Shown here: piece after piece, positions 8,582 to 16,880 of the stretch
How positions within the stretch are numbered: position 1 is the stretch's first letter
Layout of the letters: every line of letters starts with the position of its first letter
DNA from: Aedoeadaptatus coxii
GTDB taxonomy: Bacteria; Bacillota; Clostridia; Tissierellales; Peptoniphilaceae
Length of the DNA: 64,000 nt
Assembly (NCBI RefSeq): GCF_903819215.1
Contig: NZ_CAIJCT010000016.1
Strand: one strand, 5' to 3'
The notes under the pieces: model-generated
The model's input: only the letters and a program-made list of their open reading frames with translations
Databases searched by the model: none
What the model was told of the DNA's origin: nothing
Position numbers and translations under genes: made by a program

Positions 8582-10036
8582 CTAATCCATTAACTGATTG
8601 CCGTGTCCCATGGTGAATAATCCGAGGACGGTGAAAAATTCCAAGCGCCCCAGCAGCATAAGGGCAGAAAAGATAAGTTTATAGCCCGCGCCGAAGCTTG
8701 AAAATGTGTTGGTGGGCCCGACGCCTGCAAATCCCGGCCCGACATTGGAAAGGCAGGTAAGGGATCCCGAAAAGGCCGTCAGAAAGTCTACGCCGGATAA
8801 ACTCACGATCACCGTGGCGACGGCGAGAATCATAAAGTACACCACGGAAAAGGCGACGATGCCGAGAATGACACGATCCTCTACGATTTTTCCGTTGACG
8901 CGAATGGGTATGACGGCGTTGGGGTGAATGGATTTAAAAATCTCCCGCTTGACGATTTTCCAAAGGACGAGGATGCGAATAATTTTCATACCCCCTGCCG
9001 TGGAGCCGGCGCAGGATCCGAAGAAGTAAAGGCCGAGTAGAATACATTTTGAAAAGCCCGGCCAAAAATCGTAATCCATGGAGGCGAAGCCCGATGTGGA
9101 AATAATACTCGTCACCTGAAAGGCCGCCTCGCGGAATCCGAGGCCGATTTTCATCCCCGTGCCGAAAATTAAATCCACGGCGATGAGGACGATGGCGGAG
9201 ATGACGATTCTTAAATACAATCGGTACTCCTCGTCTAAAAACATATCCCGCCAATGGCCGGTAGCCAGTCGAGAATATAAACTGAAGTTCGTGCCGCACA
9301 TCACCATGAAAATGGACATGGTGACGAGTACCGGCGTATTATTCGTGTACTGTCCCGCCGAGGCCACGTGGGAAGAAAATCCTCCGGTGCCGACGACCCC
9401 TAAGGTATGGATGACGGAATCGAAGGCGGTCATGCCGAATAGCTTTAACAACACAAAGAGGACGACGGTAATCAATAAGTAAATTTTGTAAAGAGTGACG
9501 GCGGTGTTTTTCATTCTGGGTTCCACTTTACCTGCCACAGGCCCGGGCGTTTCCGCTTTAAAAATGCGGAAGCCATTGGTGCCCGCTCTCGGCAAAAGAG
9601 CTAGGGTAAACACGAGAATCCCCATGCCGCCGATCCAGTGAGTCATGCTGCGCCAAAGCACCAAGCTTTTATCCACAATTTCGATATTGTCGATCACCGA
9701 GGCTCCCGTCGTGGTAAAGCCCGATACGATTTCAAAAATGGCGTCGATATAGGTGGGCGTCGCTCCACCGAGATAGAGTGGAACGGCACCGAAAATAGAT
9801 GCGATAAACCATCCCGCAGCGACGATGAAAAGCCCGTCGCGGCCGCGAAGGTGTTCGTCTTTTTTCGGCACTAAAAACAGCGCCACCCCCGCCAGGGCGC
9901 AAAGACCGATGGCGATTAAAAACGCCATGACGCTCCCTTCCCCGTTGACTTTGGCATAAATCAAAGGCGGCAACATAAAAGCCCCTTCCACGGCGAGCAG
10001 CAAGCCTAAAACATCAAATGCCGCGCCAAAATTCAT
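8582..10036 (-). CDS. trkH: Potassium uptake membrane subunit TrkH/KtrB family
   Basis: A 484-residue polytopic channel subunit with four recognisable selectivity-filter loops: FTTTGAS, GTGGFSS, ISTSGFAS and LSNVGPGF, each keeping the conserved filter glycine. It conducts K+ (with H+ or Na+) and is gated by RCK ring proteins. Its start overlaps the end of trkA by 23 bp, and the degenerate TrkA paralogue follows, so all three are co-transcribed. Confidence 0.95.
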   Translation of the reverse strand: MNFGAAFDVLGLLLAVEGAFMLPPLIYAKVNGEGSVMAFLIAIGLCALAGVALFLVPKKDEHLRGRDGLFIVAAGWFIASIFGAVPLYLGGATPTYIDAIFEIVSGFTTTGASVIDNIEIVDKSLVLWRSMTHWIGGMGILVFTLALLPRAGTNGFRIFKAETPGPVAGKVEPRMKNTAVTLYKIYLLITVVLFVLLKLFGMTAFDSVIHTLGVVGTGGFSSHVASAGQYTNNTPVLVTMSIFMVMCGTNFSLYSRLATGHWRDMFLDEEYRLYLRIVISAIVLIAVDLIFGTGMKIGLGFREAAFQVTSIISTSGFASMDYDFWPGFSKCILLGLYFFGSCAGSTAGGMKIIRILVLWKIVKREIFKSIHPNAVIPIRVNGKIVEDRVILGIVAFSVVYFMILAVATVIVSLSGVDFLTAFSGSLTCLSNVGPGFAGVGPTNTFSSFGAGYKLIFSALMLLGRLEFFTVLGLFTMGHGNQLMD

Positions 10037-11393
10037 TGAAGAATCCTCCTCGATTGGTGTAGAAATAATTTTTCATGGTTCGCACATTTTTATGTTTGCA
10101 GAACACGATAATGCGATCCCCTTGTTGCAGTTTCGATTGGCCGCTTGGAATAATGACATCCTGCCCTCTTACGATGGCGGCGATTAAAATCCCCTTGGGC
10201 AGCGAAAGATCCATTAAGGGCGTATTTAAAATTTTCAAATTATCGTTTAATTTAATTTCGGCGATTTCCGTATCCCCGTCGTACATTAAGTTAATGGCCA
10301 GGGCGTCTTTTCCGCGAATGAGCTTTAAAATAATCGATGCCGTAATAAAACTGGGATTGAACGTGGCGTCGAGATTTAATTTGTCCAACACATTAATAAA
10401 GTTTACACGGGAAATTTTCGCTACGGATTTCGTAATGCCCTCTTCTTTCATGGAAAGGGCCATTAAAATATTCGTCTCGTCGATGCCCGTAGCGCCGACA
10501 AAGGCGTCGTAAGAGTGGATCACTTCCTCTTCCAGCACGTTGAAATCCGTGCCGTCGCCGTGAATCACCACCGCTTCGGGATGGCGCTCTTTCAACGCCA
10601 CCGCCTTGTCGTGATCCTTTTCGATGACGAGGACGTCGATTCTGTCTTTCAACAAAAGGCCGCAGAGATAATCGCCGAGCTTGCCGCCCCCTAAAATCAT
10701 GACGCTCTTCGTCGGCTTCACCGCCTGCACATTGGAATGAAGGCGATCAAATTCGTCGATGCTCTTTCGCGCGCCGATAACGAGGATCACGTCATTTTCC
10801 TTCAACATGGTGTTGCCGTTGGGAATAAAAGTGTAGCCCTTTCGAGAAACGGCGGCGATGAGGAGATTATGGAAATTGTTTAAATCCATGAGTTTTTTAT
10901 TGACGAACTCCTGCTCCTGCCCTACGTTAAATTCCACGAGTTTTACCTTTCCCCCGGCAAACTCGTCGCTCATCAGAGAGTATTTTTTCAGCAAATACTT
11001 TTCGATGGCGGTGGCGGCGGCGTGTTCGGGATTGATGACGTAGTCAATATCCAATTCTTCCTTAATAAGGCGAATTTGGGAATGGTATTCCGGATTACGA
11101 ATACGGGCGATGGCGCGCTTACACCCCATTTTTTTGGCGATACTCGTCACCAACACATTGGATTCGTCGCTGGTGACCGTGCCGATAATCATGTCGTATT
11201 TCTCGATATTCAGTTCTTTTAAAATATTAAAATCCAACGCATTGCCCGTAATGGTCAAAACGTCCAACTCGTTATTTACCTTATGAATCACTCGGGGATC
11301 ATTATCGAGCACCGTGATCTCTACATTTTCCTCCACGAGGGAACGGGCGAGTCGCATGCCCAATTTCCCCCCGCCTACAACCAATGCGCGCAT
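10014..11393 (-). CDS. trkA: Trk system potassium uptake regulator TrkA
   Basis: A 459-residue peripheral subunit with two RCK units. Each begins with an intact NAD(H)-binding loop, VGGGKLGMRLA at residue 6 and ILGGGKLGDYL near 233, and acidic residues end the second strand (TVLDND, LVIEKD). Each is followed by an RCK-C domain with the IPNGNT-like motif. It gates TrkH in response to nucleotide binding. The gene is second in its operon, 13 bp after the DUF896 gene. Confidence 0.95.
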   Translation of the reverse strand: MRALVVGGGKLGMRLARSLVEENVEITVLDNDPRVIHKVNNELDVLTITGNALDFNILKELNIEKYDMIIGTVTSDESNVLVTSIAKKMGCKRAIARIRNPEYHSQIRLIKEELDIDYVINPEHAAATAIEKYLLKKYSLMSDEFAGGKVKLVEFNVGQEQEFVNKKLMDLNNFHNLLIAAVSRKGYTFIPNGNTMLKENDVILVIGARKSIDEFDRLHSNVQAVKPTKSVMILGGGKLGDYLCGLLLKDRIDVLVIEKDHDKAVALKERHPEAVVIHGDGTDFNVLEEEVIHSYDAFVGATGIDETNILMALSMKEEGITKSVAKISRVNFINVLDKLNLDATFNPSFITASIILKLIRGKDALAINLMYDGDTEIAEIKLNDNLKILNTPLMDLSLPKGILIAAIVRGQDVIIPSGQSKLQQGDRIIVFCKHKNVRTMKNYFYTNRGGFFNEFWRGI

Positions 11394-11406
11394 GGTATTC
11401 TCCTTA

Positions 11407-11643
11407 CTAATCCTCTTGCTTTTTCGCTCTTTCTTCTTTCGCCTTCTTCAATTTTTCCGGGGTAATATCGTTGCCCTCTTCGTCTACGACCTTCGTATTT
11501 AAAAGCTGTTCGCGAAAGCCCTTTCTGAATTCCTTTAAAAAGGCCTTGCGCAATCTGTCTCTCTCTTCCATTTCCTCCGGCGTCAATTCCCGTTCTTTTG
11601 CCAATTTCGCCAGCTCATTAATGCGCGGTAAGTAATCTATCAT
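11407..11643 (-). CDS. DUF896 (YnzC/UPF0291) family protein
   Basis: A 78-residue highly charged helical protein beginning MIDYLPRINELAKLAKE and continuing TPEEMEERDRLRKAFLKEF, the hallmark of the small DUF896 family in Firmicutes. The long basic/acidic C-terminal tail is typical. Function of the family is poorly defined. It is the first gene of the Trk/ung operon. Confidence 0.92.
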   Translation of the reverse strand: MIDYLPRINELAKLAKERELTPEEMEERDRLRKAFLKEFRKGFREQLLNTKVVDEEGNDITPEKLKKAKEERAKKQED

Positions 11644-11716
11644 TATAAAACTCCTTTATCTGCTTTGTTGAATTTTCTTTACATTATAGTACAATGAAAA
11701 GGAAGGATGTGACAGC

Positions 11717-12241
11717 ATGATACGATGTAGTTTACAAGCTATCTCGCGGATTCCCTCCGTCGTCGATTATACATTTTACGACGAAAGCGGTCTTAAACTT
11801 TTGGAAACTAAAGGCGACGTCATCCAAACGGGGATCGCCTCCGCCTTTCGCGAACTTCCCATTATACCCTATACTCTATCACTAATCGATGCCGATGGAA
11901 ACGAGCGTTTTTCCCTAAAAAAGAAAACCCTCGTCACCCAAACTGCACCGGCATTTACATTAGATTGTCCCCAGGGCTCTGTGGATTTTTTAGAAGACAA
12001 AGAGCGCTTCAGTTTGCCCAATACGTCCTTTTATTATAAAGGCGTACGCTACGATTTAACAGGCTTTGTCCGCGCCCGAACCTTTTACATAAAGTGCGGC
12101 GACGACGTCTTGGCGACTTTTAGGGGAAAACTCATCCCCGGCGGAAAAGAATACGCCATGGAGATTTCCTCCGATGCCCTTCCCCTCGCCGTTTATTTAG
12201 GCGCCGCCATCGTATTGGACGTATACTTTCACAGCTATTAA
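11717..12241 (+). CDS. LURP-one/tubby-C-terminal-like protein
   Basis: A 174-residue protein with no signal peptide. The alternating strand pattern, the central FYYKGVRYDLTGFVRARTFYI region, and the ending SDALPLAVYLGAAIVLDVYFHS (acidic residue, hydrophobic helix) resemble LURP-one-related/phospholipid-scramblase-like folds. This is pattern recognition, not a firm motif match. It stands alone with its own terminator. A possible promoter in the AT-rich gap upstream is shared with the divergent DUF896 gene. Confidence 0.6.
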   Translation: MIRCSLQAISRIPSVVDYTFYDESGLKLLETKGDVIQTGIASAFRELPIIPYTLSLIDADGNERFSLKKKTLVTQTAPAFTLDCPQGSVDFLEDKERFSLPNTSFYYKGVRYDLTGFVRARTFYIKCGDDVLATFRGKLIPGGKEYAMEISSDALPLAVYLGAAIVLDVYFHSY

Positions 12242-12248
12242 ACCAGCC

Positions 12249-12288
12249 CGCCCTCAGCACATGCTCGGCAGCCGCGAGGGCGTTTTTT
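12249..12288 (+). terminator. Rho-independent terminator after the LURP-like gene
   Basis: A CGCCCTC arm pairs with GAGGGCG 21 bases later and is followed by TTTTTT. It begins 8 bases after the stop codon. Confidence 0.85.
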
Positions 12289-12328
12289 ATCGCCATTTTC
12301 ACATCATATTTCAGAAAATGAGGTTATA

Positions 12329-12760
12329 ATGAATCATAAAATAAATTGCAAAGGCAATGTTCTCCTCGGAGACAATATTACCTGCGGCGACGACGTGGTG
12401 CTGGACGCAAAAGACGGCACCATTTGCGTAGGCGATGGTGTCGTCTTCGGAAATAATATTCACATCATCGGCGGCAAAGAAAATAAAACTGCCATCGGCC
12501 ACTACGCCCATGTAGGAAATGACGTTACCGTCACCATGGCCTCTATCGGAGATTACAGCACGCTAAAAAAAGGCGTCGTCGTCGATCCCTTCGTCTACAC
12601 CGGCGATTACAGTATCTTGGAAGAGAATGCCCATATGCCGCAGCATGCCAAGCTTCCCTCCCGCGCCGTCGGCGAAGGCGATCCCTTTTCCATTACAAGA
12701 GGCCTTAGTGCCGAAGAACTGGCAAAAGCCAAAGGGCGTCCTAAGGGCGAAGATTTTTAA
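12329..12760 (+). CDS. Hexapeptide-repeat (left-handed beta-helix) protein
   Basis: A 143-residue protein built of imperfect hexapeptide turns (for example ITCGDDVVLDA, ICVGDGVVFGNNIHI, YAHVGNDVTV, SIGDYSTLKKG), as in gamma-carbonic anhydrases and sugar acyltransferases. The zinc-histidine set of carbonic anhydrase is not evident, so the activity is open. The C-terminal helix reads LSAEELAKAKGRPKG. It ends convergently with tadA, overlapping it by 20 bp. Confidence 0.75.
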   Translation: MNHKINCKGNVLLGDNITCGDDVVLDAKDGTICVGDGVVFGNNIHIIGGKENKTAIGHYAHVGNDVTVTMASIGDYSTLKKGVVVDPFVYTGDYSILEENAHMPQHAKLPSRAVGEGDPFSITRGLSAEELAKAKGRPKGEDF

Positions 12761-13187
12761 AAAAAGTGCGCATAAGCTCGCTGCATTCCCCTTCGAGAAC
12801 GCCTCGACGCACCGTAACGCTGTGATTAAAGGCGCGAAAGGCCGCAAGGTTGACTACCGATCCCGCCGCGCCGAACCGCGGGTTTTCCGCGCCGATGACC
12901 AGGCGATCGATGCGACCGTTTAAAATCGCCCCCATGCACATGGGGCAAGGCTCCACCGTCACGTAAAGGGTTCCGCCGATGCGCCTGCCCTTTTTCTTCG
13001 CCGCCTCGTCCAGGGCCATGATTTCCGCGTGAGCCAAAGGAGAATCCAAGGATTCAATTTCATTGTGTCCGCGGCCGATAATCTCGCCCCCATCGACGAT
13101 CACACAGCCGATGGGCACCTCGCCCATGGCGGCGGATACTTTCGCCTCGTCCAGAGCCTGTGCCATAAAAAACGAATCTCGATCCAT
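12741..13187 (-). CDS. tadA: tRNA adenosine(34) deaminase
   Basis: A 148-residue zinc deaminase. The catalytic motif is H-A-E (LAHAEIMAL), the zinc cysteines lie in VEPCPMCMGA, and the C-terminus has the TadA-type aromatic/basic tail (LMRTFFKNLR). It converts A34 to inosine in tRNA-Arg(ACG). It is a single gene on the minus strand between two plus-strand units. Confidence 0.95.
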   Translation of the reverse strand: MDRDSFFMAQALDEAKVSAAMGEVPIGCVIVDGGEIIGRGHNEIESLDSPLAHAEIMALDEAAKKKGRRIGGTLYVTVEPCPMCMGAILNGRIDRLVIGAENPRFGAAGSVVNLAAFRAFNHSVTVRRGVLEGECSELMRTFFKNLRP

Positions 13188-13269
13188 AACTACCTCCTCA
13201 CTCTATCCTACCACGTGAGGCGGAAAAAATAGAAGCCCTAACACAACCCGTTTCCCGGAAAGGAGTACC

Positions 13270-14100
13270 ATGAACATTTACATTTCATTCGATATGGAAG
13301 GCATCGCCGGCATCGATCGCTTCAGCGACGAAATCAAACAAACCAAACGCTACAGCGACGCCATACACGCCCACGTTCGCGCCGTCATCGAAGGCATTCA
13401 ACAATCGAGCCGCAACGACGATGTGGAACACATTACCATCGTAGACAGCCACGCAGAAGGCAAAAATTTAGATTACCTGCTCCTTTCGGAAATGGATCCC
13501 CGCATCGAACTCATTAGCGGCTATCCACGAAAAGATTTTATGATGACCTCTCTCGAAGGCCACGACATCGTCTTTTTCTTAGGCTATCACGCCGGCAGCG
13601 GCCATCACCACGGCAACATGAACCACAGCTATTCCACCTATTTCCATCGCATTACCGTCAACGACATTAAAGTGTCCGAGGCATTGGTCAATCAAATCGT
13701 CGCCAAAGATTACCGCATTCCCGTAGGCCTCGTCATCGGCGACAGCGGACTTTACGGCCAATTGGTTTTAGAAGGCTATATGCCCAATGTGGATTACGTC
13801 ATTACAAAGGAAAGCTTAGGCCACAACGCCGTGCGCCACAAAAACTTTTCCGAACTTCGCCGGGAAATTATAGAAAAAGTGGGAAATGTCTTGTCAAAAG
13901 ATTTTAAAACCCTTCCCCTCGGCGACATTTACGCGCCCTACCGCGTGGTCGTGGAAACCAATCGCACACTCCACGCCGACAAAGTGGAAATCGTGCCGGG
14001 CATTTCCCGCCTGGACGGCTACCGCGTAGGCTTTACGGCGCAAACGGGATTGGAACTTATGAACACACTTATGACACTGGAAGCCATGTGCCGCGTCTAA
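13270..14100 (+). CDS. dppA: M55-family D-aminopeptidase (DppA-like)
   Basis: A 276-residue zinc peptidase. Metal ligands appear as D8-x-E10 in SFDMEGIAG, the histidine of VDSHAEG and the histidine cluster in GYHAGSGHHHG, all conserved in DppA. The family releases D-amino acids from short peptides, plausible in peptidoglycan-peptide recycling. A GAAAGGAG ribosome site precedes the ATG. It leads a plus-strand operon with a HAD phosphatase and a VanZ protein. Confidence 0.9.
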   Translation: MNIYISFDMEGIAGIDRFSDEIKQTKRYSDAIHAHVRAVIEGIQQSSRNDDVEHITIVDSHAEGKNLDYLLLSEMDPRIELISGYPRKDFMMTSLEGHDIVFFLGYHAGSGHHHGNMNHSYSTYFHRITVNDIKVSEALVNQIVAKDYRIPVGLVIGDSGLYGQLVLEGYMPNVDYVITKESLGHNAVRHKNFSELRREIIEKVGNVLSKDFKTLPLGDIYAPYRVVVETNRTLHADKVEIVPGISRLDGYRVGFTAQTGLELMNTLMTLEAMCRV

Positions 14101-14123
14101 GGCGCAAAACAGAAAGGAACGCT

Positions 14124-14768
14124 ATGAAAGCCATCGCATTTGATTTTGACGGAACCCTTATCGATTCCATGGGCATGTGGCGCCGCTTGGGCCGCGACTT
14201 TGTGGAATCCAAAGGGAAAGAATACACCGACGCCATTCACGACAAAGTGACCACCATGAGTTTAAATCAATCCAGCGCTTTTTTTAAAAAAGAACTGGAA
14301 CTCCCGGAATCGGTGGACGAGATTTTTAACGAAATGGGCGACATTTTAAAGAACGGCTACTCCCACACCCTGCCCTTAAAAGAAGGGGCCATGGATCTCG
14401 TCAAGCGCGCCTATAAACGGGCGCCTCTCGTTCTCGCCACCGCCACCAACGAAGAGTTTTTAGGCCCGGCTTTGGAGCGATTCGGCTTAAATCCCTATTT
14501 CCAATTTATACAAACCTGTAACGGCGTGGGCATCGAAAAAAGCGACGCGAGATTTTACGATATCCTCGCCAAAAAACTCGGCGAAAAACCGGAGGACATC
14601 CTCTTCTTCGACGACGCTCATTATGCCGTCGTGGCGGCAAAAGCATACGGCCTTTACACCATCGGCGTAAAAGACGATTCCAACGCCCCCTATTGGGACG
14701 ACATCGTCGACACCGCCGACGAAGTAGTGGATAGCCTCCTTCATGTGGATTTGGAGCGATATTTTTGA
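14124..14768 (+). CDS. HAD-superfamily hydrolase (beta-phosphoglucomutase/Gph-like)
   Basis: I start at the ATG after AGAAAGGAACGCT; this places the nucleophile motif FDFDGTLIDS at residues 5-14 (214 residues in all). Motif II is LATATN, the motif III lysine lies in GIEKSDARF, and motif IV is ILFFDDAHYAV. A helical cap of subfamily I follows motif I. The substrate is probably a small phosphorylated metabolite but cannot be specified. It lies 23 bp after the M55 gene and overlaps the VanZ gene. Confidence 0.87.
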   Translation: MKAIAFDFDGTLIDSMGMWRRLGRDFVESKGKEYTDAIHDKVTTMSLNQSSAFFKKELELPESVDEIFNEMGDILKNGYSHTLPLKEGAMDLVKRAYKRAPLVLATATNEEFLGPALERFGLNPYFQFIQTCNGVGIEKSDARFYDILAKKLGEKPEDILFFDDAHYAVVAAKAYGLYTIGVKDDSNAPYWDDIVDTADEVVDSLLHVDLERYF

Positions 14769-15328
14769 TCCGCTACGCACTGAAAGTGACGCCTCTACTT
14801 TTTGTCGTCGCCTTTTTAAGCTTTTCACTCCTTCGCACGCAAATCTTCGGCAAGTACAAAAAAAAGAGCAACCGCCGTCGCGAGCGATTACTCTTACTCT
14901 TTGCCACCTATTCCCTTTGGCTTCTCTTCTTTTTACTCGTCAACAACCGTATGCTGGAATCCTGGGGCGTGCCCTTGGGCGTGGATACGGAAAGCAGCGA
15001 TTGGCAACTGAACCTCGTGCCCTTTAAAACATTGCAACTCTTTATCCGTTACGGCTCCCCGTCGAGCATTTTCCTAAACATCTTCGGCAATATTTTAATC
15101 GCCATCCCCTTGGGTTTTTTAACGCCGGTTCTCTTCGAAAAAATGAAACAGCCGGGCTATTTATTTTTAGCCTACGGCATCATCTTCGTCGCCATCGAAG
15201 CTGTGCAGTACCGTATCGGCAGAAGCGCCGACATCGACGACTGGCTCCTAAACATGGCGGGCATCGCCATCGGCTACATCCTTTCAAAACACCAAACACT
15301 TTTTCATCCCAAACGCTACAGACGATAG
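14765..15328 (+). CDS. VanZ-family membrane protein
   Basis: A 187-residue membrane protein with several hydrophobic helices. It has VanZ-family hallmarks: NLVPFKT, NIFGNILIAIPLGF and the EAVQYRIGRSADIDDWLLNMAGIA region. The start is TTG in a TTGA overlap with the HAD gene stop, suggesting coupling. VanZ relatives confer low-level teicoplanin resistance or alter surface polymers; the role here is unknown. Confidence 0.85.
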   Translation: MIRYALKVTPLLFVVAFLSFSLLRTQIFGKYKKKSNRRRERLLLLFATYSLWLLFFLLVNNRMLESWGVPLGVDTESSDWQLNLVPFKTLQLFIRYGSPSSIFLNIFGNILIAIPLGFLTPVLFEKMKQPGYLFLAYGIIFVAIEAVQYRIGRSADIDDWLLNMAGIAIGYILSKHQTLFHPKRYRR

Positions 15329-15350
15329 CACCGAAAAGGTGCTATTTTTT
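15325..15350 (+). terminator. Rho-independent terminator after VanZ
   Basis: ATAGCACC pairs with GGTGCTAT around a GAAAA loop, followed by a T run. The left arm overlaps the VanZ stop codon. Confidence 0.9.
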
Positions 15351-15406
15351 GTGCCCAACTTGCGAGGCAACGAGGGCTTTTCTATAATAAAGACAAGGAG
15401 GTCGCC

Positions 15407-16633
15407 ATGCGAACCATATCTACCAAAGTGCGCGTTTCAAAAGCCAACGACGTGCAAATCGCCGACGCCTACCTGGCGCAAAACGAAACAGGCTTCGCCC
15501 TCGTCATCGACATCATCAACAACACCTACCAATCCATACACTACTTAAAATTAGACGTACTCTTTATTAACGCCTTCGGCAAATTCATTTTCGATGAAAC
15601 CGTCTTTCAACACGGCTTTGAAAACCTGAACCTGAAGCCCAAATCCCTATCCTTTCTTCCCTACTGGATGCTCGACGAACGCCACCACACGGCGAGAGGC
15701 GTGCGCATCCGTATATCCGAAGTGCACTTCGACGACGGCACGCGAAAATACTACGATCGCACCAAAGAATACTACCAAACCGTGCCCATTATAACGAAAG
15801 AAAAAAAGGACGAACTGAAAAAACTCTTCGGCCCCGATTTTTATACTTACGGCGGCCGCTACCCCGAACTTTGGCGCTGCATTTGCGGCTTCGTCAACAG
15901 CCACGACGACGAAAACTGCCGTTACTGCAAACGCTCGAGGGATTTCGTGCTTTCCGCCGTCACCGAACGGCAAGTCAATAAAAAACTCTTCCAGCTCTAC
16001 ATCGACAGAGATCGGGAAAAAGCCGAGCAAGCCACCATCACCGAACAGACCATGCCCATTCGCCCCTTAGACGAAATCGACTTGGAACGAAGCGAAGAAA
16101 AAAAAGAACACACCCTTTCCAAGAAAAAGCGTATTCTTCTATTCGCCATCATATCCGTGAGCATTATCGCCCTAAGCGCCGTCGCCTTTAAAGCATACGA
16201 CGGCGTCACCGTGCGCCGCCATTACGAAGAAGCGCAAAATTATATTGCCGCCGGCGATTACGACAGTGCATCCGCCATTTACGACACACTGCCGCCCATT
16301 GTGGAAAACAAAGACATGGCGCTGAAAATCGAAGAACTCGACGGCTTAAAAGCTTCCGCCAATCATTACCGCCAAGGACTGGAACTTCACCGCGCGGGAA
16401 ACCTCCTCGGCGCTTACGCCCACTACCGAAAAGTCGTGGAAGGCGATCGTCAAAACTATTTAAACGCCGCCGCCATGATGGGCAGCATCGAAAACGCCAC
16501 CCTTCGCCAAGGAGCCACACTCATCGCCGAAGGCAAACGGGACGAGGCGAAAACTCTGTTGGAAACCCTCTGCGAGCTTAACCCCGAAAACAAAGAACTT
16601 CGCCGAGAAAGCGAAGCACTTTTTACCAAGTAG
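15407..16633 (+). CDS. Zinc-ribbon, single-TM, TPR-like protein of unknown function
   Basis: A 408-residue protein. Residues 1-130 form a beta-rich domain of unknown family. A RanBP2-like zinc ribbon follows near 155-180 (W-x-C-x-C-G-x-x-N, seven residues, C-x-x-C). Then come a charged linker and one transmembrane helix near 245-265 (ILLFAIISVSIIALSAVAF). The C-terminal helices with alternating A/Y/G positions (YIAAGDYDSASAIYD, HRAGNLLGAYAHYRK, LIAEGKRDEAKTLLE) look like three TPR units. Predicted topology is cytosolic zinc ribbon and extracellular TPRs. I do not recognise the family. Confidence 0.7.
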   Translation: MRTISTKVRVSKANDVQIADAYLAQNETGFALVIDIINNTYQSIHYLKLDVLFINAFGKFIFDETVFQHGFENLNLKPKSLSFLPYWMLDERHHTARGVRIRISEVHFDDGTRKYYDRTKEYYQTVPIITKEKKDELKKLFGPDFYTYGGRYPELWRCICGFVNSHDDENCRYCKRSRDFVLSAVTERQVNKKLFQLYIDRDREKAEQATITEQTMPIRPLDEIDLERSEEKKEHTLSKKKRILLFAIISVSIIALSAVAFKAYDGVTVRRHYEEAQNYIAAGDYDSASAIYDTLPPIVENKDMALKIEELDGLKASANHYRQGLELHRAGNLLGAYAHYRKVVEGDRQNYLNAAAMMGSIENATLRQGATLIAEGKRDEAKTLLETLCELNPENKELRRESEALFTK

Positions 16634-16814
16634 GTTCTTCGGGAATTAAAAGAGCGCAAATAATGTAAATCAAAAGACCGCTGCCGCCGCCCAACGCGAA
16701 CAGCACCCATAAAATACGCACCAAATTCGAATCAATGCCGAAATACTCGGCAATGCCGCCACAGACACCGGCAATCTTGCGATCAGTAATACTTCTGGTT
16801 AATTTCTTATTCAT
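16623..16814 (-). CDS. PspC-domain membrane protein
   Basis: A 63-residue protein: KKLTRSITDRKIAGVCGGIAEYFGID followed by a hydrophobic segment and ending LLIPEEP, a textbook stand-alone PspC domain. Two adjacent ATGs follow AAGGAGG; the second is better spaced (5 bases) and is used. PspC proteins take part in envelope-stress responses. Its 3' end overlaps the convergent zinc-ribbon gene by 11 bp. Confidence 0.9.
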   Translation of the reverse strand: MNKKLTRSITDRKIAGVCGGIAEYFGIDSNLVRILWVLFALGGGSGLLIYIICALLIPEEPTW

Positions 16815-16841
16815 CATAACCTCCTTAAAAATGTTAAGTAC

Positions 16842-16870
16842 ATTATACCCTTTCGGGAAAGGGGAGAGAA
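16842..16870 (-). promoter_or_regulatory. Promoter of the PspC gene with an inverted repeat in the spacer
   Basis: On the minus strand TATAAT lies 28 bases before the ATG, with a weak -35 (TTCTCT) 17 bp upstream. The spacer contains a 7-bp inverted repeat (CCCTTTC-N2-GAAAGGG at 16848-16863) that could be an operator. Confidence 0.45.
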
Positions 16871-16880
16871 CAAAAAAATA

